Notes under the pieces: model-generated
Seen by the model: only the letters and a program-made list of their open reading frames with translations
Told to the model about the DNA's origin: nothing
Database searches by the model: none
Position numbers and translations under genes: made by a program
Assembly: GCF_003719725.1 (NCBI RefSeq)
Contig: NZ_RIAX01000003.1
Location: 310,001 to 374,000, forward strand
Direction of reading: 5' to 3'
Length of the DNA: 64,000 nucleotides
Source: Planococcus salinus
Lineage (GTDB): Bacteria; Bacillota; Bacilli; Bacillales_A; Planococcaceae
Shown here: piece by piece, positions 45,787 through 54,347 of the stretch
How positions within the stretch are numbered: position 1 is the first letter of the stretch
Layout of the letters: the number at the start of each line of letters is the position of its first letter

Positions 45787-45834
45787 ACAAAGTCAGAGAC
45801 CGAGTTTTTTACATAAATGAAAGGGGAAGTGGTT

Positions 45835-46773
45835 ATGAAGCTGATATCCATTGTTGTGCCCGCTTATAATGAAGAACACAATATTTCTTCGATGCATGAG
45901 AAGCTGGTTCAGCAGTTAGACGCGCTTCCTTATCGATATGAAATCATGTTCATCAATGATGGCAGCAGTGATGGCACGCTCGAAGAAATCTTATCGCTGG
46001 CCAAAGTTCATAAATACGTCAAATATATTTCGCTGACCCGCAATTTCGGCAAAGAAGCTGCCATTCTTGCCGGCCTTCAGCGCGTCAAAGGAGAAGCTGT
46101 CATCCTGATGGACAGTGACCTGCAGCATCCACCGACTTTAATCGGCGAAATGCTTCAAGGATATGAAGAAGGCTTTCATCAAGTGGTGGCGAAGCGGTCA
46201 CGAGTCGGGGATCCAAAACTGCGCAGTTTTTTATCGTCCCTCTATTACCGGTTGATCAATTCCATTACAGACGTGGATCTAATGGACGGAGAAGGTGATT
46301 TCCGCCTGTTGAGCAGAAAAGCCATTAATTCCATTCTGACACTCAGCGAGAGCAACCGTTTTTCAAAAGGTCTTTTTTCCTGGATCGGGTTGAGCAAAAA
46401 AACAATTTGCTATGAAAATGTCCTGAGAGAAGACGGTGATTCCAAATGGTCGTTCGGCAGCCTGGTCAATTACGGAATTGACGGCATTCTGTCCTTTAAC
46501 ACGAAACCTTTGCGAGTTTGTTTTTACACCGGCTTTATCGTGTTGTTTTTGTCATTGATTTACATCGGCATAACGCTGATTCAAATTATAAAAGAAGGCA
46601 TCGGGGCACCGGGTTATTTCACCACCATCACCGCCATACTCGTACTGGGCGGAATTCAGCTCATCAGTCTGGGAGTTGTCGGGGAATATATCGGCAGAAT
46701 CTATAATGAAACGAAAAGGCGGCCGAACTTTTTGGTTGATGTCAGCAACGTGGATGAATATGATGAACAGTAA
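45835..46773 (+). CDS. csbB: CsbB-type glycosyltransferase (undecaprenyl-phosphate sugar synthase)
   Basis: A 312-residue GT2 enzyme of the DPM1/GtrB type: SIVVPAYNEEHNI starts the fold, LMDSDLQHPP holds the DxD metal site, SLTRNFGKEAA and GEGDFRLLSRKA follow, and two C-terminal membrane helices anchor it. It should load GlcNAc or glucose onto undecaprenyl phosphate. ATG at 45835 after AAGGGGAAGTGGTT. The next gene, gtcA, starts within its last codons. The order csbB-gtcA-yfhO matches the Bacillus three-component lipoteichoic acid glycosylation system. Confidence 0.88.
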   Translation: MKLISIVVPAYNEEHNISSMHEKLVQQLDALPYRYEIMFINDGSSDGTLEEILSLAKVHKYVKYISLTRNFGKEAAILAGLQRVKGEAVILMDSDLQHPPTLIGEMLQGYEEGFHQVVAKRSRVGDPKLRSFLSSLYYRLINSITDVDLMDGEGDFRLLSRKAINSILTLSESNRFSKGLFSWIGLSKKTICYENVLREDGDSKWSFGSLVNYGIDGILSFNTKPLRVCFYTGFIVLFLSLIYIGITLIQIIKEGIGAPGYFTTITAILVLGGIQLISLGVVGEYIGRIYNETKRRPNFLVDVSNVDEYDEQ

Positions 46774-47173
46774 ATTTCTGAATACGGAGTTTACCCGCTT
46801 TCTTTTTGTCGGTGTCATCAACACGCTGACATACTACGCTATTTACCTGGTTCTGCATAATGCCTTTTCCCTTCCTTATTTACTGGCTCATGTCATTGGA
46901 TTCTTTATCAGTTTGAATGTCTCTTTTTTCCTTAACTGTTACGTAACGTACCGAATCAAACCGACGTTAAAAAAATACCTGTATTTCCCTTTGACTCAAG
47001 TGGTCAATATGTCCGTCTCTACATTTCTGATATTTGTATTTGTGGAGTTTTTCAAGCTGAACAGTAATATTGCACCTTTTGCTGCAGTGATATTTACTGT
47101 ACCAATCACCTTTATCGTGTCCAGCAAAATTTTAAAGGACACTTCTCAACAAAAATTTGTCAAAAGACGGTGA
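46760..47173 (+). CDS. gtcA: GtrA-like lipid-linked sugar flippase (GtcA-type)
   Basis: A 137-residue protein with four transmembrane helices, GtrA family. F-V-G-V-I-N-T-L-T-Y-Y in helix 1 and FISLNVSFFLNCYVTYR between helices are typical. It flips the undecaprenyl-phosphate sugar to the outer membrane face. The start at 46760 overlaps the csbB stop by 14 bases; an ATG at 46763 is equally possible. Confidence 0.85.
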   Translation: MMNSKFLNTEFTRFLFVGVINTLTYYAIYLVLHNAFSLPYLLAHVIGFFISLNVSFFLNCYVTYRIKPTLKKYLYFPLTQVVNMSVSTFLIFVFVEFFKLNSNIAPFAAVIFTVPITFIVSSKILKDTSQQKFVKRR

Positions 47174-47177
47174 ATCC

Positions 47178-49757
47178 ATGCGCAACATGACTTTTACAAT
47201 TGTGCTAATGTTTATTTCCCTCCTGCTGTCTGTTTTCGGACATGCAGTCTTTTTGTATCAGTGGATGCACGACAGCTTTATGGTGGGCATCGGGGATGGC
47301 ATTGCACAAATGGTTCCATTTAAACAGCTGCTGTATGACCAATACACAGAAGGAGAATTCTTTTATTCTTTTGACTTCGGCTTAGGCGCCGGCACCTACA
47401 GTGAACTGGCCTATTATTTTTCGACTTCTCTCGTATTCATCGTGACGGTGCTGGTCGTCTTTTTACTGGAAACGGTGGGGGCCATCGGTTCACCGGATGC
47501 CTTGTTTTGGGCCAACGCCGCCGTGTTCATCAGCATTGTCCGTTTGGCGTTTATCCTGTTCATCGCCACCCATCTCTTCCTGTACATGAGGTTTTCACGC
47601 CTCCTGGCAGTACTGGGGGCTTCTTTCTACGGTCTTACGGGCATGTACTTTCGCCACACCGTATACTGGGAGTTTTTCGCCGATGCTTTCCTGTGGCTGC
47701 CGCTACTGATTCTGGGTGTGGAAAAAATCTTCCGGGAACAAAGACCGGGCTGGTTTTTAGCCGCCGTGGCCATCTCGATGGTTGACAATTTCTATTTTTC
47801 TTATGTCAATTTCTTGTTGACCGGCATTTACATTCTGTTCCGATTGTTCATTCCTTTGGTTCCGTCCGAAACGAAAAGGAAAAAAGCGGTTGTCCAATTG
47901 TTTTTGAGCGGGTTGATCGGCGCCGGAATCAGTGCCGTCTCTTTTGTACCGGCCGTATACGCCTATTTGAATAATCATCGGCCGCCTTTTGAACAGGAAG
48001 TTGTGTGGTTTGAATTTATCGACAACATCTTATTTACGAGCCGGTATATTATGCCTCCCGCTCTTTTTGTCTTGTTGCTGTTTTGTTTTTTTCTTTATAA
48101 AAATAAGACATTCCGTTTGTTTGCTTTATTGGGGATGGCAGGACTTGTTCTTCACTACAGCCCAATGGCAGCCAGCGCCTTTAACGGGTTCTCCGCCCCT
48201 CAATACCGCTGGCAATATTTCATGGCATTGGTCATTGGGGGAGTAATAGCAGCCGGGATGCAGGATTTGTCGAAACTCACTACGAAATCTTTAACGCTCG
48301 CTTCTGCATTAGCCTTCGCCTGCTATGGATTATATGCAGCCAACGACGACTATTTTAAATTTTTCTCTCTTTCAACTGCATGGACATTGGGTACTTTGTT
48401 GTTGACCACCGGGCTGCTGTTCGGCTACGTGAAAACTGGCAGAGCCGGGTTCCGATATTCGTTAATCGGCTTTTTGTTTCTATGGATGATCGTTTCGGTC
48501 AACTTTTATCAGGTGGAGAAACTTCTGAAAGACGGAGACATTGCAGAAGTGACAGAAGAACTGCTGACAGGACCGGAATATGATGACCCTGAAATCCGGA
48601 ATCTTATCAGGACAATTGAACAAAGAGAAGAGGACAGCTTTTACCGGATCGATTACATGGAAGGTGAACGCAACAATTCCCCAATTGTCCAGGGATACCG
48701 CGGTGTCAGTGCCTATTCGAGCATCCTGAACAAAAACTTGCTGTACTTCTATTTATATGACCTGGAAATCGATATGGCCCGTGAAAGTGTCAGCCGTTAC
48801 GCTACGCTGGGAAATCGAGCGAATCTTTTAAGCCTTATCCAAGGCAAATATATTATTTTGCCTCAGGCCGATCCCAATGTCCCTTATGGATTTACAGAAG
48901 TAATGTCTTCAGAAAATTATACGGTCTATGAAAATGACAACGTATTGCCGTTTGCCCGTTCAGCTTCGACGATTTATCAAGAGGAACAGCTGGCTCCTTT
49001 TCCGCCTTTGATCCGGGAACATGCCATGCTGACAGGCATTGTGCTTGATGGAGACCAGGAGGCAGATCCCCTTCCTGACGTTCCGGACCAAACAGCTTCT
49101 TTCGTGATTTCTGAACATGCGGCTTCCTTTGAAGATGGTATATTGACCGTATTTGGAGAAACGGGCGGACTTGACCTTACGCCGGTAGACGGTAACTTCA
49201 CCGAGGGCGATGTCTATCTATCCTTTCATTTAGAGAATATGGCAGCTGGTCAAGGTTTTCCGCTTACTGTAAATGGCTACCATACGACACGCAAACCAAA
49301 CGATTCTATTTACAAAACGTTTGTCGATGATTTAACCATCCGCATCCCGTCAGCTGAAGTTGTGGAAATCCGTGTGCCGGAAGGACAGTATAAATTGACG
49401 GAACTCGAAATTTATGAAGAACCTTATGATGTATTGGAAGAACAAAGCAACCAGCCATCCACTCTTTCTTCTTTCCGCATCAACGGGAGTAGAGTTGAAG
49501 TTTTATACAACAACCCGCAAGGTCATCAATATCTGGTCATGAACATCCCCTATGAACGAGGATGGCGAGCGACAGTCAATGGACAAAACGTCGATGTCCT
49601 GAAAGCAAACTATGCTTTTCTTGCCGTTCCGCTCACTGAAGGTGAGAATGAGATGACGCTGACTTATCTGCCTCCTTTCTTTACACCTTCTCTTATTGTC
49701 AGCTTGCTGTCTCTGTTTTTGGCGATATGGTGGTCTTTCAGAAAAAGGAGAACATGA
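47178..49757 (+). CDS. yfhO: YfhO-family membrane glycosyltransferase
   Basis: An 859-residue multi-spanning GT-C-type protein: about thirteen hydrophobic helices in the first 460 residues, then a large extracytoplasmic domain, and a final helix at the C-terminus followed by R-K-R-R-T. Family knowledge (CsbB-GtcA-YfhO in Bacillus subtilis) assigns it the transfer of the sugar from the lipid carrier to lipoteichoic acid outside the cell. G-D-G-I-A-Q-M-V-P-F-K near residue 40 is a characteristic early loop. ATG at 47178 is preferred; a TTG at 47157 would overlap gtcA. Confidence 0.88.
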   Translation: MRNMTFTIVLMFISLLLSVFGHAVFLYQWMHDSFMVGIGDGIAQMVPFKQLLYDQYTEGEFFYSFDFGLGAGTYSELAYYFSTSLVFIVTVLVVFLLETVGAIGSPDALFWANAAVFISIVRLAFILFIATHLFLYMRFSRLLAVLGASFYGLTGMYFRHTVYWEFFADAFLWLPLLILGVEKIFREQRPGWFLAAVAISMVDNFYFSYVNFLLTGIYILFRLFIPLVPSETKRKKAVVQLFLSGLIGAGISAVSFVPAVYAYLNNHRPPFEQEVVWFEFIDNILFTSRYIMPPALFVLLLFCFFLYKNKTFRLFALLGMAGLVLHYSPMAASAFNGFSAPQYRWQYFMALVIGGVIAAGMQDLSKLTTKSLTLASALAFACYGLYAANDDYFKFFSLSTAWTLGTLLLTTGLLFGYVKTGRAGFRYSLIGFLFLWMIVSVNFYQVEKLLKDGDIAEVTEELLTGPEYDDPEIRNLIRTIEQREEDSFYRIDYMEGERNNSPIVQGYRGVSAYSSILNKNLLYFYLYDLEIDMARESVSRYATLGNRANLLSLIQGKYIILPQADPNVPYGFTEVMSSENYTVYENDNVLPFARSASTIYQEEQLAPFPPLIREHAMLTGIVLDGDQEADPLPDVPDQTASFVISEHAASFEDGILTVFGETGGLDLTPVDGNFTEGDVYLSFHLENMAAGQGFPLTVNGYHTTRKPNDSIYKTFVDDLTIRIPSAEVVEIRVPEGQYKLTELEIYEEPYDVLEEQSNQPSTLSSFRINGSRVEVLYNNPQGHQYLVMNIPYERGWRATVNGQNVDVLKANYAFLAVPLTEGENEMTLTYLPPFFTPSLIVSLLSLFLAIWWSFRKRRT

Positions 49758-49800
49758 ATCCGGAATTTCTCCTACAAAAGAAGTGCTTTCTGAAAATAGC

Positions 49801-49826
49801 GTTTATTTCCCCGGAAATAAGTGTAT
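49801..49826 (+). promoter_or_regulatory. SigB-like promoter of sodC
   Basis: GTTTAT (49801-49806), 14-base spacer, GTGTAT (49821-49826); each element differs from GTTTAA/GGGTAT at one base. The start codon follows 38 bases later. Confidence 0.55.
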
Positions 49827-49864
49827 TGAAAGAATAACAAAATCTTCAAAAAGGAGTGGTTTAG

Positions 49865-50518
49865 TTGAAGCGTTGGCTGATGTTCCTACTGGCAATTGCA
49901 ATTCTCCTTGTCCTTACAGCCTGTGGTGGTGGTGATACAGAAGAACCGGCAACAGAAACGGAAGGTGTGCCGGAAGAACAGGAAAATGTGGAAGGTGAAG
50001 AAGAAACTCCTCCAGTTGGCGAAGAAGCAGGTGAAGATGAAGGTGGCGGGGAAAGCGAAGAGTTCATGTTTTTAACCATCGACATGATGGACAGCGATGG
50101 CAATTCCATTGGCACTGCTGAATTGAGTGATGAAGACAACGGTGTTACTGTAGCACTTGACGTCGAAGGCCTGGAACAAGGGACCCACGGCATTCACTTC
50201 CATGAAACGGGACAATGTGAAGCACCTGATTTCGAATCGGCGGGAGGTCATTTTAACCCGACAGGCGCGAGCCATGGCTTAAACCACCCGGAAGGCCCTC
50301 ATGCAGGTGACCTGCCAAACATTGAAGTCGGCGAAGATGGCACAGTCAGTGAAGAAATTACAGCTGAAAATGTCACCTTGAAAAGCGGCGAAGACAACTC
50401 ATTGGTGAAAGAAGGAGGAACAGCTTTGATCATCCACGCTGGTGAAGACGATGGCGAAACTCAGCCATCCGGTGATTCCGGCGAACGAATTGCCTGCGGC
50501 GTGGTGACTGCTGAGTAA
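49865..50518 (+). CDS. sodC: Cu/Zn superoxide dismutase lipoprotein
   Basis: A 217-residue lipoprotein: signal to Cys20 in lipobox LTAC, a 45-residue Glu-rich linker, then the SOD domain. All metal ligands are visible: His111 and His113 (HFH), His129, His137, His146, Asp149 and His191; Cys118 and Cys211 can form the disulphide. It should dismutate superoxide at the outer membrane face. This contrasts with Bacillus subtilis YojM, which lacks two copper ligands. TTG at 49865 after AAAGGAG. Monocistronic, with a terminator at 50517-50544. Confidence 0.93.
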   Translation: MKRWLMFLLAIAILLVLTACGGGDTEEPATETEGVPEEQENVEGEEETPPVGEEAGEDEGGGESEEFMFLTIDMMDSDGNSIGTAELSDEDNGVTVALDVEGLEQGTHGIHFHETGQCEAPDFESAGGHFNPTGASHGLNHPEGPHAGDLPNIEVGEDGTVSEEITAENVTLKSGEDNSLVKEGGTALIIHAGEDDGETQPSGDSGERIACGVVTAE

Positions 50519-50544
50519 AAAAAGCGGGCATCCCGCTTTTTTTT
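50517..50544 (+). terminator. Intrinsic terminator after sodC
   Basis: AAAAAAAGCGGG (50517-50528), CAT loop and CCCGC followed by eight T (50532-50544). Confidence 0.9.
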
Positions 50545-50599
50545 GCATATATCCACGTACAAAATTGTTACGCTGGCCATCCTCCTGCAAGCACATGCG

Positions 50600-50624
50600 T
50601 TTATACGGGATTCAAAAGGGAATG
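50600..50624 (+). promoter_or_regulatory. SigB-like promoter of the SDR stress gene
   Basis: GTTTAT (50600-50605), 13-base spacer, GGGAAT (50619-50624), 37 bases before the start codon. Confidence 0.6.
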
Positions 50625-50661
50625 AATACCGTAAACCGAATTTGTGAAGGAGGATTTTTTT

Positions 50662-51537
50662 ATGTCAGAAGACAAGTTTGAACGAATTGACGAAAAAGTG
50701 GACCCTCAGGAACAGCCGAGACAACCGGGTCTGGAAAAGGAAATGGATCCTGAACCGATTTACGATGACAAAGAGTATAAAGGATCCGGCAAACTCCAAG
50801 GCAAAGTGGCATTGATCACCGGCGGAGACAGTGGAATCGGTCGTGCGGTAGCGATTGCTTTCGCCAAAGAAGGCGCGAATGTGGCCATTGCTTATCTGGA
50901 TGAGCACGAAGATGCTGATAAGACGGTTAAAATTGTGGAAGAATACGGAGCCAACTGCATGAAAATCGCCACCGACATCAGCGATGTAGAAAATTGCCAC
51001 CAGCTGGTTGCCGACGTAGTGGCTGAATTCGGCAGCTTGAATATACTGGTCAATAATGCCGGGAAACAATTCCCGCAGAAAAACTTCTTGTCCATTACAC
51101 CCGACCAGCTGAAAGAAACGTTTGAAACTAATATCTTTTCCATGTTTTACTTGGCACAGGCTGCCTTGCCCCACCTGGAAAAGCATGATTCCATTATTAA
51201 TACCTCGTCTGTGACGGCATACCGAGGGTCACCTGGACTCATCGATTATTCAGCGACAAAAGGAGCGATCACTTCCTTTACACGTTCTTTATCTCAAAAC
51301 TTAATAGATGAAGGGATACGGGTCAACTCAGTAGCTCCAGGGCCGATTTGGACACCGCTGATTCCGGCTTCTTTCGATGCCGAAAAAGTTGGGGAACATG
51401 GTGGGGATACACCGATGGAGCGGCGTGGCCAACCTGCGGAATTGGCGCCGGCTTATGTTTACCTGGCGTCCAGAGACTCCACTTACATCACCGGCCAGAC
51501 AATCCATGTCAACGGAGGAGATTTTATTACGTCCTAA
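50662..51537 (+). CDS. SDR oxidoreductase of the general-stress YhdF/YhxC type
   Basis: A 291-residue SDR with a hydrophilic N-terminal extension of about 45 residues (rich in P, E, D), as in YhdF/YhxC/YghA-like proteins. TGGDSGIGRAVA binds NAD(P); SSVTAY with D-Y-S-A-T-K-G-A supplies the catalytic Tyr and Lys; the C-terminus is GQTIHVNGGDF. ATG at 50662 after GAAGGAGG (8 bases). Several Bacillus homologues are SigB-dependent, in line with the promoter upstream. Substrate unknown. Confidence 0.87.
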   Translation: MSEDKFERIDEKVDPQEQPRQPGLEKEMDPEPIYDDKEYKGSGKLQGKVALITGGDSGIGRAVAIAFAKEGANVAIAYLDEHEDADKTVKIVEEYGANCMKIATDISDVENCHQLVADVVAEFGSLNILVNNAGKQFPQKNFLSITPDQLKETFETNIFSMFYLAQAALPHLEKHDSIINTSSVTAYRGSPGLIDYSATKGAITSFTRSLSQNLIDEGIRVNSVAPGPIWTPLIPASFDAEKVGEHGGDTPMERRGQPAELAPAYVYLASRDSTYITGQTIHVNGGDFITS

Positions 51538-51572
51538 TTCACCCTAACTTTTGCATTCTTGTGTTTGAGTGA

Positions 51573-51595
51573 GTTTTTTTGCCGCATTCGGGTAT
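51573..51595 (+). promoter_or_regulatory. Possible SigB-like promoter, short spacer
   Basis: Perfect GGGTAT at 51590-51595; the best -35, GTTTTT (51573-51578), gives a spacer of only 11 bases, below the usual 12-15. Confidence 0.3.
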
Positions 51596-51634
51596 AGGGA
51601 GGATATATAACCCAGTACTGAGGAGGTGGACCCA

Positions 51635-52030
51635 TTGAAATATTTAGAAGCTTTTATCGTCAAGTTTGCAATGATTTTCGCTGTGCTGTTCATTGTTCTG
51701 GGACTGGCCTACGGCGTTCAGGTTTTTGAAATATTTATCATCAGTGTCATCTTGAGTGTTGTTGGATTTGTAGGGGATTTAACCATTTACCCAAGCACGT
51801 CCAATAAAGTTGCAACCGGCGGTGACCTCGTGCTCGCTTTTGCCGCAGTCTGGCTGATTGGCCTCTGGATGATCGAAAATCCTGACTTTTCTCTTGTTAT
51901 GGCTGCCATCTATTCAGCTGTTTTAATAGCCGCCGGCGAATGGTTTTTCCATATTTATCTGACAAAGCGGGTGTGGAAACAGAAAGAAACTTCCCACACG
52001 ACCACACACGATGAACCTAGACAGTCTTAA
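51635..52030 (+). CDS. DUF2512 / YndM-family membrane protein
   Basis: A 131-residue integral membrane protein with four predicted helices, starting MKYLEAFIVKFAMIF. The family (YndM in Bacillus subtilis) has no assigned function. TTG at 51635 is chosen because GAGGAGG is upstream; the GTG at 51626 is within that site. Followed by the terminator at 52036-52068. Confidence 0.82.
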   Translation: MKYLEAFIVKFAMIFAVLFIVLGLAYGVQVFEIFIISVILSVVGFVGDLTIYPSTSNKVATGGDLVLAFAAVWLIGLWMIENPDFSLVMAAIYSAVLIAAGEWFFHIYLTKRVWKQKETSHTTTHDEPRQS

Positions 52031-52035
52031 CACCG

Positions 52036-52068
52036 AAAAGACGCCGATGCAGTTGCACGGCGTCTTTT
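52036..52068. terminator. Bidirectional intrinsic terminator
   Basis: AAAAGACGCCG (52036-52046) pairs with CGGCGTCTTTT (52058-52068), between convergent genes and overlapping the stop of the YqjF-like gene. Confidence 0.85.
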
Positions 52069-52759
52069 ACTTTTCAGGGACAGGCGGGAAAAAGCGCACT
52101 TTCTTTCGTTTGGAGTAATGAGTAAGCGGCTTTTCCAAATGAAGATTTTTTGATAAAAAGCTCGCCATAGTATTGTTTTCTATCTCACCTTGTATATATT
52201 GCAACTTCCAAGGGGAATGTTCAATATCCAGCCGGAGCAGCTGTCCTTTTGGTTTTGTCCATAAACAATAACGTTCCGTCAGCCAGCTTTCAAGCTCTGT
52301 TTTGTCAACAGGGTGTGAGGTTACTCGATAAGACAATTCCAAGGACTCCGGAAAAGAACCTTTATTCGTTCTTCTGCTTTTGAAAGTGCATCTTTTTCCG
52401 GTCGTTGACATTGCCATCTGCGCATGCCGGTAAGGTAAGAAATCACCCAATCTTGCTGCTTTGACAGCTAACGGATGATCTGCATCGAGACTGAAAAAAT
52501 ACACACCCGATTGCCTTTTGTATGTTACATAAGTTCGGACATTCAATTCCAGGAAAGAACTGACTCCGGGCACAGGCGGAAGAAAACGGGGGCGTGTCTT
52601 TTTTGCTTTGAAAAAAACCAGTCCAAGCCATGCCTTTCCATCATAAATGTCAATTTCGAGCTCAGCCGGCACATATTTTCTCATTTCATTCCTGTCTACG
52701 GGCCAATGCATAAACACCAAATCGTGCCATTCCTGAGTCATCATCCACTTTTTCGGCAT
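52067..52759 (-). CDS. YqjF-like DUF2071 protein
   Basis: A 230-residue soluble protein of the DUF2071/YqjF family, an acetoacetate-decarboxylase-like fold. The N-terminal motif HDLVFMHWPVD, the DGKAWLGLVFF strand and LNVRTYV are diagnostic. ATG at 52759 is preferred over 52765 (AGGAG then 8 bases away). Lies after the Mn-catalase terminator, so an independent promoter is likely. Function unknown. Confidence 0.83.
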   Translation of the reverse strand: MPKKWMMTQEWHDLVFMHWPVDRNEMRKYVPAELEIDIYDGKAWLGLVFFKAKKTRPRFLPPVPGVSSFLELNVRTYVTYKRQSGVYFFSLDADHPLAVKAARLGDFLPYRHAQMAMSTTGKRCTFKSRRTNKGSFPESLELSYRVTSHPVDKTELESWLTERYCLWTKPKGQLLRLDIEHSPWKLQYIQGEIENNTMASFLSKNLHLEKPLTHYSKRKKVRFFPPVPEK

Positions 52760-52778
52760 TTTCATCGCTCCTTTCCGT

Positions 52779-52806
52779 AAAAATAGCCTCTTCCTGAGAA
52801 GAGGCT
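52779..52806 (-). terminator. Intrinsic terminator after the Mn-catalase gene
   Basis: AGCCTCTTC (52785-52793) and GAAGAGGCT (52798-52806), then TATTTTTA on the minus strand. Confidence 0.8.
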
Positions 52807-52819
52807 TGTGATGAGAAGT

Positions 52820-53644
52820 TTACTTCAGTTTGTCTTCCGGCAACGTATCATGTGCTTCCGGAGGTGCTGGTTTCAGGATGGGCGCCTCGCCCATCGGTTC
52901 CGGTTTTTCGACAGTGAAATTGTGGCCGTCCGGCGCTGTTTCGTGTAACCAGGAAAGCTGAGAGCTGGTGCTGGTTTCAGAATTGGTGAAATGGATATGT
53001 GAATACTCGGAAGCTTCCCATTCTGGAGGAACAGTAGAAGGCACGATAACGCCTTCTTTTGCTTCCATTTCTTTTATCGCTGCAAGCCATTGGTTTTGAT
53101 GCATTGTATCACGCGCTAAAAGGAAGGAAAGCATTTCTTTTACGCCCTTATCATCCGTCATACTGTACAGGCGAGCCACTTGCAGGCGGCCTTGCGACTC
53201 AGCGTTGACATTGGAACGGAAATCCGCCAGCAAGTTCCCGCTTGCGATAATATAGCCTGCATTCCACGGCACTCCATTGCTGTCTTTAGGTGACGCTCCC
53301 AAGCCATGGACAATCGCGTGCTGTGGATTCATGCCTCCCAGGATGGCTCCCACTACCGGATCTGCTGCCGCTTTTTCCTGTTCGTAGGCAGGTGCTCCTT
53401 CCAACAATCTGGCAACCATGGTCGCCAGCATTTCGATATGTCCGAGTTCCTGAGTGCCTGTATCCATCAATAAGTCTCTGTATCGCTCATGGCCACGTGT
53501 ACTCCAACCTTGGAATAAGTATTGCATCGCTACAGTCATTTCACCATATTGCCCGCCGATGACTTCCTGCAATTGTTTCGCAAAAACGGCATCTGGCGCA
53601 TCGGGTTTAGCATGGAATTGAAGTTCTTTTCTATGGAAAAACAT
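52820..53644 (-). CDS. Manganese (non-haem) catalase
   Basis: A 274-residue ferritin-like di-manganese catalase that decomposes hydrogen peroxide in the cytoplasm. Ligands are expected in EVIGGQYGEMTVAMQYLFQ (first Glu), TQELGHIEMLA (Glu/His pair), and the later E-S-Q-G-R and LARDTMHQNQW helices. Bacillus subtilis YdbD is the closest known relative and is SigB-controlled. ATG at 53644 after ATAGGAGGTCTTGTAG. It is 38 bases downstream of the repeat protein gene and probably shares its promoter at 54068-54092. Confidence 0.93.
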   Translation of the reverse strand: MFFHRKELQFHAKPDAPDAVFAKQLQEVIGGQYGEMTVAMQYLFQGWSTRGHERYRDLLMDTGTQELGHIEMLATMVARLLEGAPAYEQEKAAADPVVGAILGGMNPQHAIVHGLGASPKDSNGVPWNAGYIIASGNLLADFRSNVNAESQGRLQVARLYSMTDDKGVKEMLSFLLARDTMHQNQWLAAIKEMEAKEGVIVPSTVPPEWEASEYSHIHFTNSETSTSSQLSWLHETAPDGHNFTVEKPEPMGEAPILKPAPPEAHDTLPEDKLK

Positions 53645-53682
53645 CTACAAGACCTCCTATATATGTTTTGAAATTATATTGC

Positions 53683-54018
53683 TTATTTTCCGGGGTTATC
53701 ATTATTGGAGTCAATTCGTCCTTCACTCTTCGGTGACACGTCTTGGGGGTGGCCGCCGTCATAGTCAGAGTCGTTGCCACCCGCATTAAACTCATTTTCA
53801 TCGAGTGATTTTTTATCGCTTTTTTCCTTTTGATTCGGGCGCTCTTCATCGGAACTGATGCGTCCTTCGCTTTCAGGATAAACGTCTTTCGGATGGCCTC
53901 CATCGTAGTCAGAGGCATTGCCACCCGCATTGAAATCATTTTTTCCTTTTCCGGTTTCAGTGCCTTCAGATTCATTTTTTAAGGGGTCTGTGCTGTAATC
54001 TGATTCTTTGTTCCCCAC
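53683..54018 (-). CDS. Hydrophilic tandem-repeat protein of unknown function
   Basis: A 111-residue, strongly polar protein with no hydrophobic segment. It holds two copies of a 28-29-residue motif, at about 28-56 and 76-104: (D/E)FNAGGN-x-SDYDGGHP-x-DV, then P-x-SEGRI. Low complexity and high Gly, Asp, Ser and Asn content resemble hydrophilin-type stress proteins, but the repeat is not one I recognise. GTG at 54018 after AGGAGGGAGAAAC. Co-transcribed with Mn-catalase from a good SigB-like promoter. Confidence 0.8.
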   Translation of the reverse strand: MGNKESDYSTDPLKNESEGTETGKGKNDFNAGGNASDYDGGHPKDVYPESEGRISSDEERPNQKEKSDKKSLDENEFNAGGNDSDYDGGHPQDVSPKSEGRIDSNNDNPGK

Positions 54019-54067
54019 GTTTCTCCCTCCTTTCTGCTCATGTTAGTTTTAGGCACGCATTATTTGG

Positions 54068-54092
54068 ATACCCTTCTGGCTCTGATTGAAAC
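54068..54092 (-). promoter_or_regulatory. SigB-like promoter of the repeat protein / Mn-catalase operon
   Basis: On the minus strand GTTTCA (54087-54092), 13-base spacer, GGGTAT (54068-54073). The remainder of the 329-base gap 54019-54347 holds only the terminator at 54147-54194. Confidence 0.65.
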
Positions 54093-54146
54093 AAGTTTTT
54101 TCACAATTCAAAACCAAATAGCCTGTACGTGGAGATGCATAAATAC

Positions 54147-54194
54147 AAAAAATAATCGGCCCCCACCATTACTGTCGGGGGCCGATTATTTTTT
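54147..54194. terminator. 18-base perfect hairpin downstream of the photoreceptor gene
   Basis: AAAAAATAATCGGCCCCC (54147-54164) pairs fully with 54177-54194; 12-base loop; T-runs on both strands. Lies about 150 bases after the photoreceptor stop codon and before the repeat-protein promoter. Confidence 0.85.
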
Positions 54195-54347
54195 GCTACT
54201 ATTTAAAAACACAGACACAACACAGGAACCGGTTTCTATAAATTCTTTTGGCAGAATCAGCTTACTCGCCGTCATAGCCCGCCCATCTTAATGACCTTCC
54301 TAATTGTGAAAACCACATTGCTTATAAGTCCTTTTTCTCCTGGGTGA

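Noticed and set aside
54040-54291. An 83-codon plus-strand open frame between the repeat protein and photoreceptor genes
   Set aside because: It runs straight through the 18-base terminator hairpin, has no ribosome binding site and a low-quality composition.
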